Shown here: positions 20,655 through 29,542 of the stretch, piece after piece | Layout of the letters: every line of letters begins with the position of its first letter | How positions within the stretch are numbered: position 1 is the stretch's first letter | DNA from: Enemella dayhoffiae | Lineage (GTDB): Bacteria > Actinomycetota > Actinomycetes > Propionibacteriales > Propionibacteriaceae | Assembly: GCF_002250625.1 (NCBI RefSeq) | Contig: NZ_NMVQ01000007.1 | Span: 49,676-113,675 of the forward strand | Length of the DNA stretch: 64,000 nt | Reading direction: 5' to 3' | Notes under the pieces: model-generated | The model's input: only the letters and a program-made list of their open reading frames with translations | Database searches by the model: none | Told to the model about the DNA's origin: nothing | Made by a program: the position numbers and the translations under genes

Positions 20655-21334
20655 GCCCCACCATCGGCGTGGTGACCTTTCCCGGGTCGCTGGACGACCA
20701 GGACGCCCTGCGCGCCGTCGAGGTGTGCGGGATGACCCCGAAGCCGCTGTGGCACGGCTCCGACAGCATCGAGGGGGTCGACGCGGTGATCCTGCCCGGC
20801 GGGTTCTCCTACGGCGACTATCTGCGCTGCGGGGCGATCGCGCGATTCTCCCCGGTGATGGACGACATCATCCGCCGGGCCGAGCAGGGGATGCCGCTGC
20901 TGGGCATCTGCAACGGGTTCCAGGTGCTCTGCGAGGCCCACCTGCTGCCCGGTGCGCTGATCCGCAACGACGTGCGCACCTTCGTCTGCCGCGACCAGTT
21001 GCTCCGCGTCGAGACCGAGGACACCGTGTGGACCAACGCATTCACCGCGGGCCAGGAAATCTCCATCGTGTTGAAGAACGGCGAGGGCAACTTCCAGGCC
21101 GACCCCGAGACCGTACGCCGACTCGAGGGTGAGAATCAGGTCGTTTTTCGTTACCTGCAAGGAAACCCCAATGGGTCGGTGAACGATATCGCCGGGATCA
21201 CCAACGAGCGCGGCAATGTCGTGGGGCTGATGCCGCACCCCGAGCACAACGTCGAGGAGCTGACCGGCCCCACCCTGGATGGGCGCGGCTTCTTTTCCTC
21301 GGTGTCACGGTTCCTGGAGCGCGTCGGCGTCTGA
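20651..21334 (+). CDS. purQ: Phosphoribosylformylglycinamidine synthase subunit PurQ (glutaminase)
   Basis: 227 aa class I glutamine amidotransferase that supplies ammonia to PurL. The catalytic Cys lies in [11 protein letters not shown], and the His/Glu pair in [12 protein letters not shown]. The N-terminal [10 protein letters not shown] is typical. The GTG start overlaps the purS stop. purL lies about 970 bp downstream, separated by a decayed gene, but the set purS-purQ-purL is complete. Confidence 0.96.
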   Translation: MSPTIGVVTFPGSLDDQDALRAVEVCGMTPKPLWHGSDSIEGVDAVILPGGFSYGDYLRCGAIARFSPVMDDIIRRAEQGMPLLGICNGFQVLCEAHLLPGALIRNDVRTFVCRDQLLRVETEDTVWTNAFTAGQEISIVLKNGEGNFQADPETVRRLEGENQVVFRYLQGNPNGSVNDIAGITNERGNVVGLMPHPEHNVEELTGPTLDGRGFFSSVSRFLERVGV

Positions 21335-21471
21335 GGCCGAGCCGAACCGAACGCGCTCGCACCGACATGCTGGAGATCGGCCAACAGTCCACCAGCGAGC
21401 GGCCCTGACCGGGTGGCGGGTTAGCCTGTCGGGGTGACCGGGCCAGGAGTGAGCGAGCGTCTGGAGACCTC

Positions 21472-22227
21472 GTGACCGGTTCGAATCCCGCGGATCCGCC
21501 AAGCGAGCCGGACCGGGAAGCGTACGCGGCCCCGACTTCACCCCGCCCGGGGAGTTGCCCGACCCGCCACCGACCGAGGAACCTGCCGCGGCGCCGCCTC
21601 CGCTCCCGCGAAACGACTCGCCGGCGCGAGGTGTCGCTGGCTTCCGGCTGGGCCGCTGGCCACTCGCCGGGTTGGCGCTGGCGGCCTGTCTGCTGCTCTC
21701 CCTCGGTGCGGGCACGATCGACTGGCTGAGCAGCCATCTGACTTCGGTTCCCACGATTCCCCTGCCCAGCCGCCCGGGCAATGCACCGCGAGGGGCGACT
21801 CCCGTACCGATCCCCACGCTGCCGGGCAGAGGTCCCGGCTGGGTGGCGGTGCCCGACTTCGGCAACACCGTCGCGTACGAAGTGCCGCAGGAGTGGTTGC
21901 GTTTCCAGCAGGGGACCCTGCGCGGGGATCGTCAGAGCGCCTACCTCGGCGAGGGCTCGGTGGTGGTGAATGCCGACGGCAGCGGTTCGGTCACCATCGC
22001 CGCGCCAGCCAGGGGCTGGGAGAAGGGGCCCTATCTGGTCTGGGTCGAGGGCGAATACGACGATCACGGGCAACGGGTTGGCGCCTGGTTGTTCAAGTAC
22101 ACCGTCGACGGGGCCACCGGCGGCTGCAGCGCCGGGAGCAAGCCTGGCTCCACCGGCACCGGCACCACCGGGTCGGGGCGCGGCCGCGGCCGAGACCACG
22201 GGAGGACTGCCGCACACAGGTGTCTGA
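21472..22227 (+). pseudogene. Chimeric gene: membrane-protein N-terminus joined to an LPHTG-ending module, two frame breaks
   Basis: From GTG 21472 the first 20 or so codons read in one frame, then a one-base slip near 21530 moves to a frame encoding a Pro-rich region, a transmembrane helix and GWVAVPDFGNTVAYEVPQEW, similar to the 19318 protein. At about 21905-21925 it switches to a half module like those of the 24.7-29.3 kb secreted family (VNADGSGSVTIAAPARGW...). A second slip near 22175-22195 is needed to reach the ending TTGGLPHTGV and stop at 22227. A leaderless 13-codon ORF (GTG 21434, -10 TAGCCT 21422-21427) ends overlapping GTG 21472. Probably non-functional as it stands. Confidence 0.6.
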
Positions 22228-22301
22228 GGAGCGCCTCGGCGGACCGGCCCGGGCCAGTCGGCCCGGGCCGGTCTTTCGTCGCGCTGCGATAGATTCGCCC
22301 C

Positions 22302-24566
22302 GTGGCCGACACCGTGACAAATGCCAAGAAGACCCCTGACGTCGACCAGCCGTGGGCCGAGCTCGGGCTGAAGCAGAACGAATACGACCGGATCCGCGAG
22401 ATCCTCGGTCGTCGCCCGACCGGGGCCGAGTTGGCGATGTATTCGGTGATGTGGTCCGAGCACTGCTCCTACAAGTCCTCCAAGGTGCACCTGAAGAAGT
22501 TCGGCGAGCTGTCCCAGCAGACCGCCCGCGGCCGGATGCTCGCCGGGATCGGTGAGAACGCCGGCGTGCTCGACATCGGTCAGGGGTACGCCGTCACGTT
22601 CAAGGCCGAGTCGCACAACCACCCCTCCTACGTCGAGCCGCACCAGGGCGCGGCGACCGGCGTCGGCGGCATCGTCCGCGACATCCTCGCCATGGGGGCC
22701 CGACCGATCGGGGTGATGGACCCGCTGCGGTTCGGTCCGCTGGACGCCGCCGACACCCGCCGCGTGCTGCCGGGGGTGGTGTCCGGGATCGGCGGTTACG
22801 GCAACTGCCTCGGGCTGCCCAACATCGGCGGCGAGGTCGCCTTCGACAAGTCGTATGCCGGCAACCCGCTGGTCAACGCGCTCTGCGTCGGCGTGCTGCG
22901 GCACGAGGACCTGCACACCGCGCACGCCTCCGGTGCCGGCAACCAGGTGATCATGTATGGCGCCGCGACCGGCGGTGACGGCATCGGCGGCGCCTCGATC
23001 CTCGCCTCGGAAACCTTTGACGACGCGAAGCCGAGCAAGCGCCCCAGCGTCCAGGTTGGCGACCCGTTCATGGAGAAACTGCTGATCGAGTGCACCCTGG
23101 AGCTGTTCGCCGCGGGGCTGATCAACGGCATCCAGGATTTCGGCGCCGCCGGGATTTCCTGTGCCACCAGCGAACTCGCCTCCGCCGGAGACGGCGGCAT
23201 GCACGTCGAGCTGGATCGGGTGCCGCTGCGCGACTCGACGCTGTCGCCCGAGGAAATCCTGATGAGCGAGTCCCAGGAACGGATGATGGCCGTCGTCGAG
23301 CCCGGGAACGTCGAGCGGTTCATGGAGATCTGCCACAAATGGGACGTGCAGGCCACCGTCGTCGGCGAGGTCACCGAGGGTGACCGGCTGATCATCGACT
23401 GGCACGGCGAGACCATCGTCGACGTGGACCCGAAGACCGTCGCGCACGAAGGCCCGGTCTACGAGCGCCCGTACGCCCGCCCCGACTGGGTCGACGAGGT
23501 GGCGGCCGACGACGCCAACGCCCTGCCGCGGGACAACGATCCGCAGGCGCTGCGGCGTACCTTCTTGCAGCTGGTCGGATCGCCGAACCTCTGCGACAAG
23601 TCGTGGATCACCGACCAGTACGACCGCTACGTCCGCGGCAACAGCGTGCTCGCCCAGCCCGAGGACGCCGGCATGCTGCGGATCGACCCCGACACGGGTC
23701 TCGGCATCGCCCTGGCCACCGACTGCAACTCCCGGATGGCATTCCTCAATCCCTATCTGGGTGCACAATTCGCGCTCGTCGAGGCCTACCGGAACGTGGC
23801 GGTCAGCGGAGCTCAGCCGCTCGCGATCACCGACTGCCTCAACTTCGGCTCGCCCGAGGATCCGGCGGTGATGTGGCAGTTCGTCGAGGCGATCCTCGGT
23901 CTGGTGGACGGTTGCCGCGAGCTGGGTACGCCCGTCACCGGCGGCAACGTGTCCTTCTACAACCAGACCGGAGAAACCCCGATCCTGCCCACCCCGACGG
24001 TTGGCGTGCTCGGCGTGATCGACGACGTCGCCCGGCGTACGCCGATGGGGTTCAGCGGTGCCGGTGAGGAGATCTGGCTGATCGGCCAGACCCGCGAGGA
24101 GTTGTCCGGCTCGGCGTGGGCCGAGGTGGTGCATGACGGACACCTCGGTGGCAAGGTGCCCGCGATCGACTTCGGCCATGAGAAGCGGCTGGCCGCCTTC
24201 CTGGTCTGGGCGGCATCGGAGGGGCTGCTGCGGTCGGCGCACGACCTGGCCGATGGTGGCCTGGCCCAGGCGTTGGCGGAATCCTGCCTGCGCAGGGGAT
24301 TCGGGGCGACGGTACGCCTGCCCGAGGGTGACCCGACCGTGCAGCTGTGGTCGGAGTCGACCGGGCGGGTGCTGGTCACGGTGTCTCCCGAGCTGGCGCA
24401 GCGGTTCCAGGACGCGGCCAGCGGACCGGACGCCGCCCTGCCGGTGGCCCGGCTCGGCACGGTCACCGAATCGGGCGCGGCGCTGCAGGTCGAAGGGTTG
24501 TTCGAGCTGCCGCTCGAGGAGCTGCGCCAGACCTGGCGCGACACCATCCCGAACGCCATGCGCTGA
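22302..24566 (+). CDS. purL: Phosphoribosylformylglycinamidine synthase subunit PurL
   Basis: 754 aa, the small-PurL form that works with PurS and PurQ. It makes FGAM from FGAR with ATP. Visible marks are [40 protein letters not shown], the GASILASE and [13 protein letters not shown] segments, and [19 protein letters not shown] 22302 is 6 nt downstream of TAGATT (22290-22295), a leaderless arrangement. No defects are seen. Confidence 0.97.
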   Translation: MADTVTNAKKTPDVDQPWAELGLKQNEYDRIREILGRRPTGAELAMYSVMWSEHCSYKSSKVHLKKFGELSQQTARGRMLAGIGENAGVLDIGQGYAVTFKAESHNHPSYVEPHQGAATGVGGIVRDILAMGARPIGVMDPLRFGPLDAADTRRVLPGVVSGIGGYGNCLGLPNIGGEVAFDKSYAGNPLVNALCVGVLRHEDLHTAHASGAGNQVIMYGAATGGDGIGGASILASETFDDAKPSKRPSVQVGDPFMEKLLIECTLELFAAGLINGIQDFGAAGISCATSELASAGDGGMHVELDRVPLRDSTLSPEEILMSESQERMMAVVEPGNVERFMEICHKWDVQATVVGEVTEGDRLIIDWHGETIVDVDPKTVAHEGPVYERPYARPDWVDEVAADDANALPRDNDPQALRRTFLQLVGSPNLCDKSWITDQYDRYVRGNSVLAQPEDAGMLRIDPDTGLGIALATDCNSRMAFLNPYLGAQFALVEAYRNVAVSGAQPLAITDCLNFGSPEDPAVMWQFVEAILGLVDGCRELGTPVTGGNVSFYNQTGETPILPTPTVGVLGVIDDVARRTPMGFSGAGEEIWLIGQTREELSGSAWAEVVHDGHLGGKVPAIDFGHEKRLAAFLVWAASEGLLRSAHDLADGGLAQALAESCLRRGFGATVRLPEGDPTVQLWSESTGRVLVTVSPELAQRFQDAASGPDAALPVARLGTVTESGAALQVEGLFELPLEELRQTWRDTIPNAMR

Positions 24567-24607
24567 ACCGGCAACCGCTGCGCCAAAAAAAGTTTCAAAG
24601 TCGCAGG

Positions 24608-24633
24608 CAACTTTTCTGCGGACGCGTGCATCT
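24608..24633 (+). promoter_or_regulatory. Candidate ECF-sigma promoter of secreted protein A
   Basis: CAACTTTTC as -35 and GCATCT as -10, with the CATC starting 21 nt after the first base of the -35. The same arrangement lies ahead of the genes at 25711, 28405 and 29543. The downstream leader is nearly identical to that of gene B. Confidence 0.55.
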
Positions 24634-24678
24634 CCAGGGTGAGCGCCATTCGGGGCGCTCCCGCACCGGAGGCACATC

Positions 24679-25542
24679 ATGAAGACCAGAATCGTCTGGG
24701 GCACCGCAGTTCTCACCGCTGCGCTCGGCACCCTGCTCGTCGCTCCAGCGGCTATCGCCGCCCCCACCGCCGGCCCGACCCCGTCGGCCGCGGCCACCCC
24801 GGCCAAGGTGACGCCGAGCGCCAAGGCCACCACAACCGCGCCGAGCGCCCGGGCCACTGCGACCCCGACAGCCACCCCCAGCCAGGCCCAGTCCCGCAAC
24901 CTCAAGGTCCAAGTGCAGGCACCGTCCTCGGCCACCGCCCCGGCGGTGCTGACGGTGACGGGGGCCCGGCCCGGCTCCACGGTGAGTGCCTCCGCGGGAC
25001 GCAACGACCAGGCCCAGGCCGAGGCCATCGGCAGCGCGACCGCGGACGCCAGCGGCAGGGCGGTGATCCGGTTGGCACCGCCCGGCGGACGCTGGCCCGC
25101 GGGCGCCACCTACCGCTACGGCGTGGGGGGTGAGAACGCCGGGGACGGGCAGGCGACCGGCAGCTTCCGCACCCCCGGCAGCGCCTCCAACACCGGTTCG
25201 GTCTCGATGCAACCGCCCGCCACCAGCAGCGATCCGGTGCGGATCCGGGTCAAGGGGCTCAAGCCCGGCACCCGGCTCTCGGTCAGCGCCGGGCGTGAAG
25301 AGCTCGATGAGGACGCGACCAGCACCGAGGCCACCGTCGGCGCGGACGGCACCGTCGAGATCACCCTCCCTGCGCCCACGGGCGGCTGGGTGCCCGGAGC
25401 CCGCTACAGCGTCGGCGTCGGCGAGCAGGGCGGCAGCGAGCAGGGCTGGGTGGGCCACTTCACCGCCCCCGGCCGCGGCAGCACCGCCCCGGTGAAGACC
25501 CCGAACGAGTCCACCGGCGGCCTGGCCAAGACCGGCGCCTGA
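24679..25542 (+). CDS. Secreted two-module protein ending in LAKTG (A)
   Basis: 287 aa. A signal peptide (about 1-28) precedes a Thr/Pro/Ala linker, then two roughly 90-residue beta-rich modules (about 73-168 and 174-268). The second has the cleanest signature: DPVRIRVKGLKPG near its start, ADGTVEITLPAP, GGWVPGARYSVGVG and a final FTAPG. The chain ends STGGLAKTGA-stop. LAXTG is a class E sortase motif in actinobacteria, but here no hydrophobic anchor follows and a terminator begins about 20 nt later. SD GGAGG is well placed. A paralogue follows directly. Confidence 0.75.
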   Translation: MKTRIVWGTAVLTAALGTLLVAPAAIAAPTAGPTPSAAATPAKVTPSAKATTTAPSARATATPTATPSQAQSRNLKVQVQAPSSATAPAVLTVTGARPGSTVSASAGRNDQAQAEAIGSATADASGRAVIRLAPPGGRWPAGATYRYGVGGENAGDGQATGSFRTPGSASNTGSVSMQPPATSSDPVRIRVKGLKPGTRLSVSAGREELDEDATSTEATVGADGTVEITLPAPTGGWVPGARYSVGVGEQGGSEQGWVGHFTAPGRGSTAPVKTPNESTGGLAKTGA

Positions 25543-25560
25543 GCCGTACGCCCACTCCCA

Positions 25561-25593
25561 CCGAGGGCCCGTCCACACGGACGGGCCCTTCGG
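25561..25593 (+). terminator. Hairpin terminator after gene A
   Basis: A 10-bp stem GGGCCCGTCC / GGACGGGCCC with loop ACAC, extended by CCGA/TCGG around a bulged T, begins 18 nt after the stop codon. It shows that gene A truly ends at LAKTGA. Confidence 0.8.
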
Positions 25594-25638
25594 CGTGCCA
25601 GGGGCGTACCGCTCCGGAAAACTCGGCGATCTGGCAGC

Positions 25639-25664
25639 CAACTTTTCTGCGACTGCACGCATCT
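25639..25664 (+). promoter_or_regulatory. Candidate ECF-sigma promoter of secreted protein B
   Basis: CAACTTTTCTGCG then GCATCT with the same 21-nt offset as at 24608. Some 60 of the next 70 bases of leader match gene A's leader, including CGCCATTCGGGGCG and CCGGAGGCACA before the ATG. Confidence 0.6.
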
Positions 25665-25710
25665 GAAGGGTGAACGCCATTCGGGGCGTTCCCCGCACCG
25701 GAGGCACACC

Positions 25711-26775
25711 ATGAAGAACACCATCGTCTGGGGGACCGCGGTCCTCACCGCCGCGCTCGGCGCTCTGCTCATCGCCCCGGCCGCGATCGCAGCGCCCACC
25801 GCCACCCCGACCAGCTCGGCCGCACCCCGCGCCGAACAGCTCGGCGTCACCCTGACCGCACCCACGGGCCCCCAGGATTCGGTGCGGATCTCCGTCACCG
25901 GTGTCCCGAAGGGCGACCACATCGAGGTCGCCGGCAAGCCGACTGGCTGGACCAAGGAAGCTCCCTACTACTACGAGCGGCAGAACCAGGCCGGCGGCCC
26001 GATGAGCCTGGTCATTCCGGCCCCGTCAGCCGGCTGGCCGAAGGGCACGGCGTACAACTTCACCGTCACCCACAACGGCCGCAGTGTCACCAGGACGTTC
26101 ACCCTCGCGGGCGCGCCGACCACCAACCCGACCGAGGTCGGTGTCGATGTCACCGTGCCGAAGTCGTCCACCGACGCCGTCATCATCCGGGTGAGCGGGG
26201 TGAAGAGCGGCAACGCGGCCGCCGAGGTGCGACGGGCGGGCTCCGGCAGCGTCCTCTCCGGCGGCGGCCGCACCAGCGCCGACGGCACCGTGACGATCAG
26301 GATCGAGGCGCCGGCGGGTGGCTGGGCGCCGGGCGCCCACTACGACGTCCGGGTGCACGCCAACGGCACTGTTGCCACCAACGGCTTCAGCGCTCCGGGC
26401 AAGTCCAGCCCGAACGCCTCCGGAACGGTCACCCCGCCCAGCTCGGCCGACGGACCCGTGGTGGTGCGGATGAAGGGGGTACGCCCGGGCGCCAAGGTGA
26501 GCGTGCGGGTCGGTCTCGACGGGACCGAAGACCTGTCCAGCAGCGCCAAGGGGACGGTCGGCGCTGACGGGACCGTCACGATCTCGGTGCCCGCCCCGAA
26601 GAACGGCTGGCAGCGCGGTCAGAAGTATGCGGTCGTGGTCGACGAGGAGGGTCAGGGCGACCACATCTGGATGGCCACCTTCACCTTCGGCGGGCCGGGC
26701 AGCACGGGTGGCACCGCTTCCGGGAGCCGCCCCGCCAAGGACAAGTCCGGTGGTCTCGCCAAAACCGGGGTCTGA
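25711..26775 (+). CDS. Secreted three-module protein ending in LAKTG (B)
   Basis: 354 aa. The signal peptide (about 1-28) is almost identical to that of gene A (MKNTIVWGTAVLTAALGALL versus MKTRIVWGTAVLTAALGTLL). Three modules follow (about 45-133, 139-231, 236-334), each with DGTV- or PMSL-type strand, PAP, GGW or AGW, then Y-x-V/F-x-V. The end is DKSGGLAKTGV-stop with no anchor and a strong hairpin 17 nt later. The tandem location and leader identity to gene A indicate recent duplication; the modules themselves have diverged. Confidence 0.75.
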   Translation: MKNTIVWGTAVLTAALGALLIAPAAIAAPTATPTSSAAPRAEQLGVTLTAPTGPQDSVRISVTGVPKGDHIEVAGKPTGWTKEAPYYYERQNQAGGPMSLVIPAPSAGWPKGTAYNFTVTHNGRSVTRTFTLAGAPTTNPTEVGVDVTVPKSSTDAVIIRVSGVKSGNAAAEVRRAGSGSVLSGGGRTSADGTVTIRIEAPAGGWAPGAHYDVRVHANGTVATNGFSAPGKSSPNASGTVTPPSSADGPVVVRMKGVRPGAKVSVRVGLDGTEDLSSSAKGTVGADGTVTISVPAPKNGWQRGQKYAVVVDEEGQGDHIWMATFTFGGPGSTGGTASGSRPAKDKSGGLAKTGV

Positions 26776-26792
26776 GACCGGCGCCCCCGGAT

Positions 26793-26827
26793 CCGGCCTC
26801 GCACCCGCTCGGGGGGTGCGGGGCCGG
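26793..26827 (+). terminator. Hairpin terminator after gene B
   Basis: A 14-bp stem, CCGGCCTCGCACCC with GGGTGCGGGGCCGG, one G-U pair, 7-nt loop. It starts 18 nt after the stop codon. Confidence 0.8.
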
Positions 26828-26971
26828 ACCCGACTCCGGACGACCGCCCGGCCAGGCGGGCGCACGACCCCCGGTACCGTTATACAACCGTTAGCCAGTC
26901 CCGGAACGCGGCCAGCGTCGGTGGACTCCTGCCCCACGAGGGCGGGTGACTGGGACTCGGGAGGAGTCGCG

Positions 26972-27610
26972 ATGACGGAGCGGGTGGCGCGGCCTGTTGT
27001 CGCGGCTGCCGCGGCCGCCACGGCCCCCATGGACTTCGCGGCCGCCGCGTCCGACCGGGTCCTGTGGCAGGGGCTGTGCGACGGCATCGAGGCAGACTTC
27101 GCGACGCTGTTCCGTCGCCACAACAAGCTCGTCTACAACTTCGCCTTCCGAGCCACCGCCTCCTGGGCCCAGGCCGAGGATCTGACCCAGGCCACCTTCG
27201 CCACGCTCTGGCGTCGGGCCGTCGACAGGCAGATCGAGCCGCTGCAGCGCGACTCGGCCGCCCCGGTGCTGCTGGCGATGGCACGGCACGAGGTGCTGAA
27301 CAACGCCCGCAGCGGACAGCGACGGCTGCGGCTGGTGCAGCGGATCATCGACCAGCCGGAGCGGGTCTCGGCCAACGTGGACGACTGGCTGGCCCAGGAG
27401 GCCGGGATGGCTCGGGTACGCCAGGTGCTGGCGGTGCTGCCGGAGAACCAGCGGGCCGTGATCGAGCTGGTGGTGTGGAGCAACCTGGACATGGCCGAGT
27501 GCGCCGAGGTGCTCGGCGTACCGGTGGGAACCGTGAAGTCACGGCTCAGCCGGGCCCGGCAGAAGCTGGCCACGACCGAGGTCGCACAACTGCTGGGAGG
27601 CGACTCATGA
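26972..27610 (+). CDS. ECF-type RNA polymerase sigma factor
   Basis: 212 aa. An N-terminal extension rich in alanine (1-28) precedes region 2 (about 35-100: ADFATLFRRHNKLVYNFAFR, AEDLTQATFATLW) and region 4 (about 145-200: VLAVLPENQRAVIELVVW, MAECAEVLGVPVGTVKSRLSRARQKL). It probably directs polymerase to the AAC...C(G/A)TC promoters found before the flanking secreted-protein genes. GGGAGGAG precedes ATG 26972. Upstream 26877-26893 contains two ACCGTTA copies. Its TGA overlaps the next ATG as ATGA. Confidence 0.88.
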   Translation: MTERVARPVVAAAAAATAPMDFAAAASDRVLWQGLCDGIEADFATLFRRHNKLVYNFAFRATASWAQAEDLTQATFATLWRRAVDRQIEPLQRDSAAPVLLAMARHEVLNNARSGQRRLRLVQRIIDQPERVSANVDDWLAQEAGMARVRQVLAVLPENQRAVIELVVWSNLDMAECAEVLGVPVGTVKSRLSRARQKLATTEVAQLLGGDS

Positions 27611-27714
27611 GCGCGTTCTCACCAACACGGTGGAACTCCCGTGTCGCCGCCGGACTCTTTCCGGGTGCCAGTGGCAGGAACGAGACCCGGGAGGTGAGCG
27701 CAGATGGGGCCTGA
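27607..27714 (+). other. 35-codon ORF coupling sigma factor to the TM protein, or 5' part of it
   Basis: Starts ATGA-overlapped with the sigma stop and ends in a TGA that overlaps the ATG at 27704. Deleting one G from the GGGG at 27706-27709 would fuse it in frame to the downstream protein (…SADGPDPLRERDLPDAEEML). So it is either a coupling peptide or the true N-terminus separated by a one-base frameshift. Confidence 0.55.
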
Positions 27715-28240
27715 TCCGTTGCGTGAGCGGGACCTTCCCGACGCCGAGGAGATGCTCGCCCGAATCATCGAGCAGCAGCGCCTCGCAGAACCCGCCCGGC
27801 GCAGCTGGCCGTTGATGGTTGCGGTGGCTGCCGTGGTGGTGGGCGCGGTCGTGGGCAGTGGCGGCTATGTGCTGGCGCACACCTCGACCCGGATCGTGGA
27901 GCCCGCGGGTACGCCCACGCCGGCGGTCATCCAGCCCGAGCCCGGGCCGACCCCATCGCCGATCCCGTCGCCGGACCCCACGGCGACCCCCACCCCAACA
28001 CCGTCCGCCGGCCCGCCCGCGCCAGCGCCCGGGCGACGGACGACTGCCACCCGCACCCCCAGTGCCACCCCGACCCCCACGCCGACCCCGACCGCGTCCG
28101 TCACCCTGACGCCGCGACCCCCGACGCCGACGGCCGAACCCAGGCCGACCCAGCCGACGGCGACCGGCAGCGCACGCCCCGGTGGTGGGCCGAAACCGGG
28201 CACCGCCCGGCCGTCGCTGACGCCCGGCACGGGCGGCTAA
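27704..28240 (+). CDS. Single-pass membrane protein with Thr/Pro-rich outer tail, likely anti-sigma partner
   Basis: 178 aa from ATG 27704. A short cytosolic part (LPDAEEMLARIIEQQRLAEPARRSW, residues 11-35) precedes one transmembrane helix (about 36-57) and about 120 residues of PTPTPTP-like low-complexity sequence outside. Position directly behind the ECF sigma gene and topology fit a membrane anti-sigma factor or a sigma-linked surface sensor; no zinc-binding HxxxCxxC motif is present. The frame-shifted upstream ORF may supply another 34 N-terminal residues. Confidence 0.55.
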   Translation: MGPDPLRERDLPDAEEMLARIIEQQRLAEPARRSWPLMVAVAAVVVGAVVGSGGYVLAHTSTRIVEPAGTPTPAVIQPEPGPTPSPIPSPDPTATPTPTPSAGPPAPAPGRRTTATRTPSATPTPTPTPTASVTLTPRPPTPTAEPRPTQPTATGSARPGGGPKPGTARPSLTPGTGG

Positions 28241-28286
28241 CGGCTGCACCCGATGGGGTGTGCCTTCCGGGTTCGACACCAAGTCG

Positions 28287-28310
28287 TGACCTTTCGGCGG
28301 AACCGGCGTC
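28287..28310 (+). promoter_or_regulatory. Candidate ECF-sigma promoter of secreted protein C
   Basis: TGACCTTTC with CGTC 20 nt after the corresponding -35 position, one base closer than in the other three sites. It lies 95 nt before the ATG at 28405, farther than the 47-49 nt seen for A, B and D. Confidence 0.4.
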
Positions 28311-28404
28311 GCTGGGGCGGACTCGTTCAGGGTGACCGCGATCCCAACCAGTCAAGGGAAAGCGGTCATCCCACCTGCCTCTGCGACTCCGTGAAGGAGC
28401 GACC

Positions 28405-29355
28405 ATGTCCGCCTGCGCCCACCTCACCCGACTGTCCGTCCTCGCCTGTTCCGCCACCGCCGTCCTCGTCGTCGGACTCGGCACCGCCATCGCCGCCCCG
28501 ACCCCGTCCCCGTCCGCTCCGGGAACGCCCACCCCCGCGGTCGCCACCACGTCGGCGACGCCGACATCCGCACCCAGCAAGGGAACGCCGGCGTCCGCGA
28601 GCCCCACTCAGCGACCCACCGCCACGTCGACCACGGCGGGCAGCACCCCCAGCGCCGGCCCGGCAGCCACGCGGATGGGGGCGGTGGCCAATCCGCCGAC
28701 CTTGGCCGAGAACCAACTGGTGATCGGGGTGTCCGGCGCCCCTATCGGGGAATCGCTGGACGTGTGGGTGGTCATCGGCGGTGACGGTTCGGGAGCGAGC
28801 GCCACGGCTGATCGCCGAGGTAACGCCACACTGATCGTCCGGCCGCCGAACAGGCGATGGCCGTCCGGCGCCCTGGCAACCTATGAGGTGAACGGGCTCG
28901 ACTCGGGACAGGTGGTTCGAGGGACGGTCAGGTTCCCGAACTACGGTGGGGCGAACGGCGGCGCCACCTCGTCACCGTCGGCGACCCGGTTCCAGGTTTC
29001 GCTGTCGGCACCCCAGACGAGTCATGCCGACGTGCCGTTCAAGGTGACCGGCCTGCGCCCCGGCGACTTCATCGACGTCGACGGCGGGATCGAGCGGGCT
29101 GGCGTGGAGGCCGGCTACCACTACGAGCTGCGTGCCGGAGCCGACGGCACGGTCAGCGGACGGATCCCCGCACCGACCGAGGGATGGCTGCCGGGCCAGG
29201 CGTACAGCTTCACCTTCAGCGCCAACGGTCAGGTCAGCTCCCATCGGTTCGTTGGACCGCAGCAGAGGCGCACCGAAAGCCAGAGCGGGGGCGGGGCTCC
29301 CGGGAAGACCGGCGGCGCCGATCACAGCGGAGGACTGGCGAAGACCGGTTGGTGA
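28405..29355 (+). CDS. Secreted two-module protein ending in LAKTG (C)
   Basis: 316 aa. The signal peptide (about 1-32) differs from those of A and B, followed by a Ser/Thr/Pro-rich stalk to about residue 92. Two modules follow (about 96-180 and 191-285), the second with VPFKVTGLRPGDFIDV, ADGTVSGRIPAP, EGWLPGQAYSFTF and a final FVGPQ. The end is DHSGGLAKTGW-stop, no membrane anchor, with a 13-bp perfect hairpin about 10 nt later. The LAKTG codons differ from those of A and B, so the motif is kept at protein level. SD GAAGGAG lies before the ATG. Confidence 0.72.
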   Translation: MSACAHLTRLSVLACSATAVLVVGLGTAIAAPTPSPSAPGTPTPAVATTSATPTSAPSKGTPASASPTQRPTATSTTAGSTPSAGPAATRMGAVANPPTLAENQLVIGVSGAPIGESLDVWVVIGGDGSGASATADRRGNATLIVRPPNRRWPSGALATYEVNGLDSGQVVRGTVRFPNYGGANGGATSSPSATRFQVSLSAPQTSHADVPFKVTGLRPGDFIDVDGGIERAGVEAGYHYELRAGADGTVSGRIPAPTEGWLPGQAYSFTFSANGQVSSHRFVGPQQRRTESQSGGGAPGKTGGADHSGGLAKTGW

Positions 29356-29364
29356 GCGAGCGAC

Positions 29365-29394
29365 TCTGGCCAGCGCCGCTGGGCGCTGGCCAGA
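29365..29394 (+). terminator. Hairpin terminator after gene C
   Basis: A perfect 13-bp stem TCTGGCCAGCGCC / GGCGCTGGCCAGA with loop GCTG, 9 nt after the stop. Confidence 0.85.
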
Positions 29395-29469
29395 CGCTCC
29401 CGCAACGTGGGCGGGGTACGCGATCGAGGCGTCCATGGGCGGAGCATCCAGAAAGATCCGTCGTTCACC

Positions 29470-29494
29470 CAACCTTTCGGCCATCGGGCTCGTC
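29470..29494 (+). promoter_or_regulatory. Candidate ECF-sigma promoter of gene D
   Basis: CAACCTTTC then CGTC with the 21-nt offset seen at 24608 and 25639, and 49 nt before the ATG at 29543. Confidence 0.55.
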
Positions 29495-29542
29495 TCCATT
29501 GGTGAAGGCCACCACGGCGAACCCGACTGAGAGGTCCGAAAG

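Noticed and set aside
21198..25109. A 1303-codon open frame on the minus strand opposite purL and neighbours
   Set aside because: It is antisense to well-conserved purQ and purL, and its composition (His, Arg, Gly, Asp rich) is that of a reverse-complement frame in GC-rich DNA.
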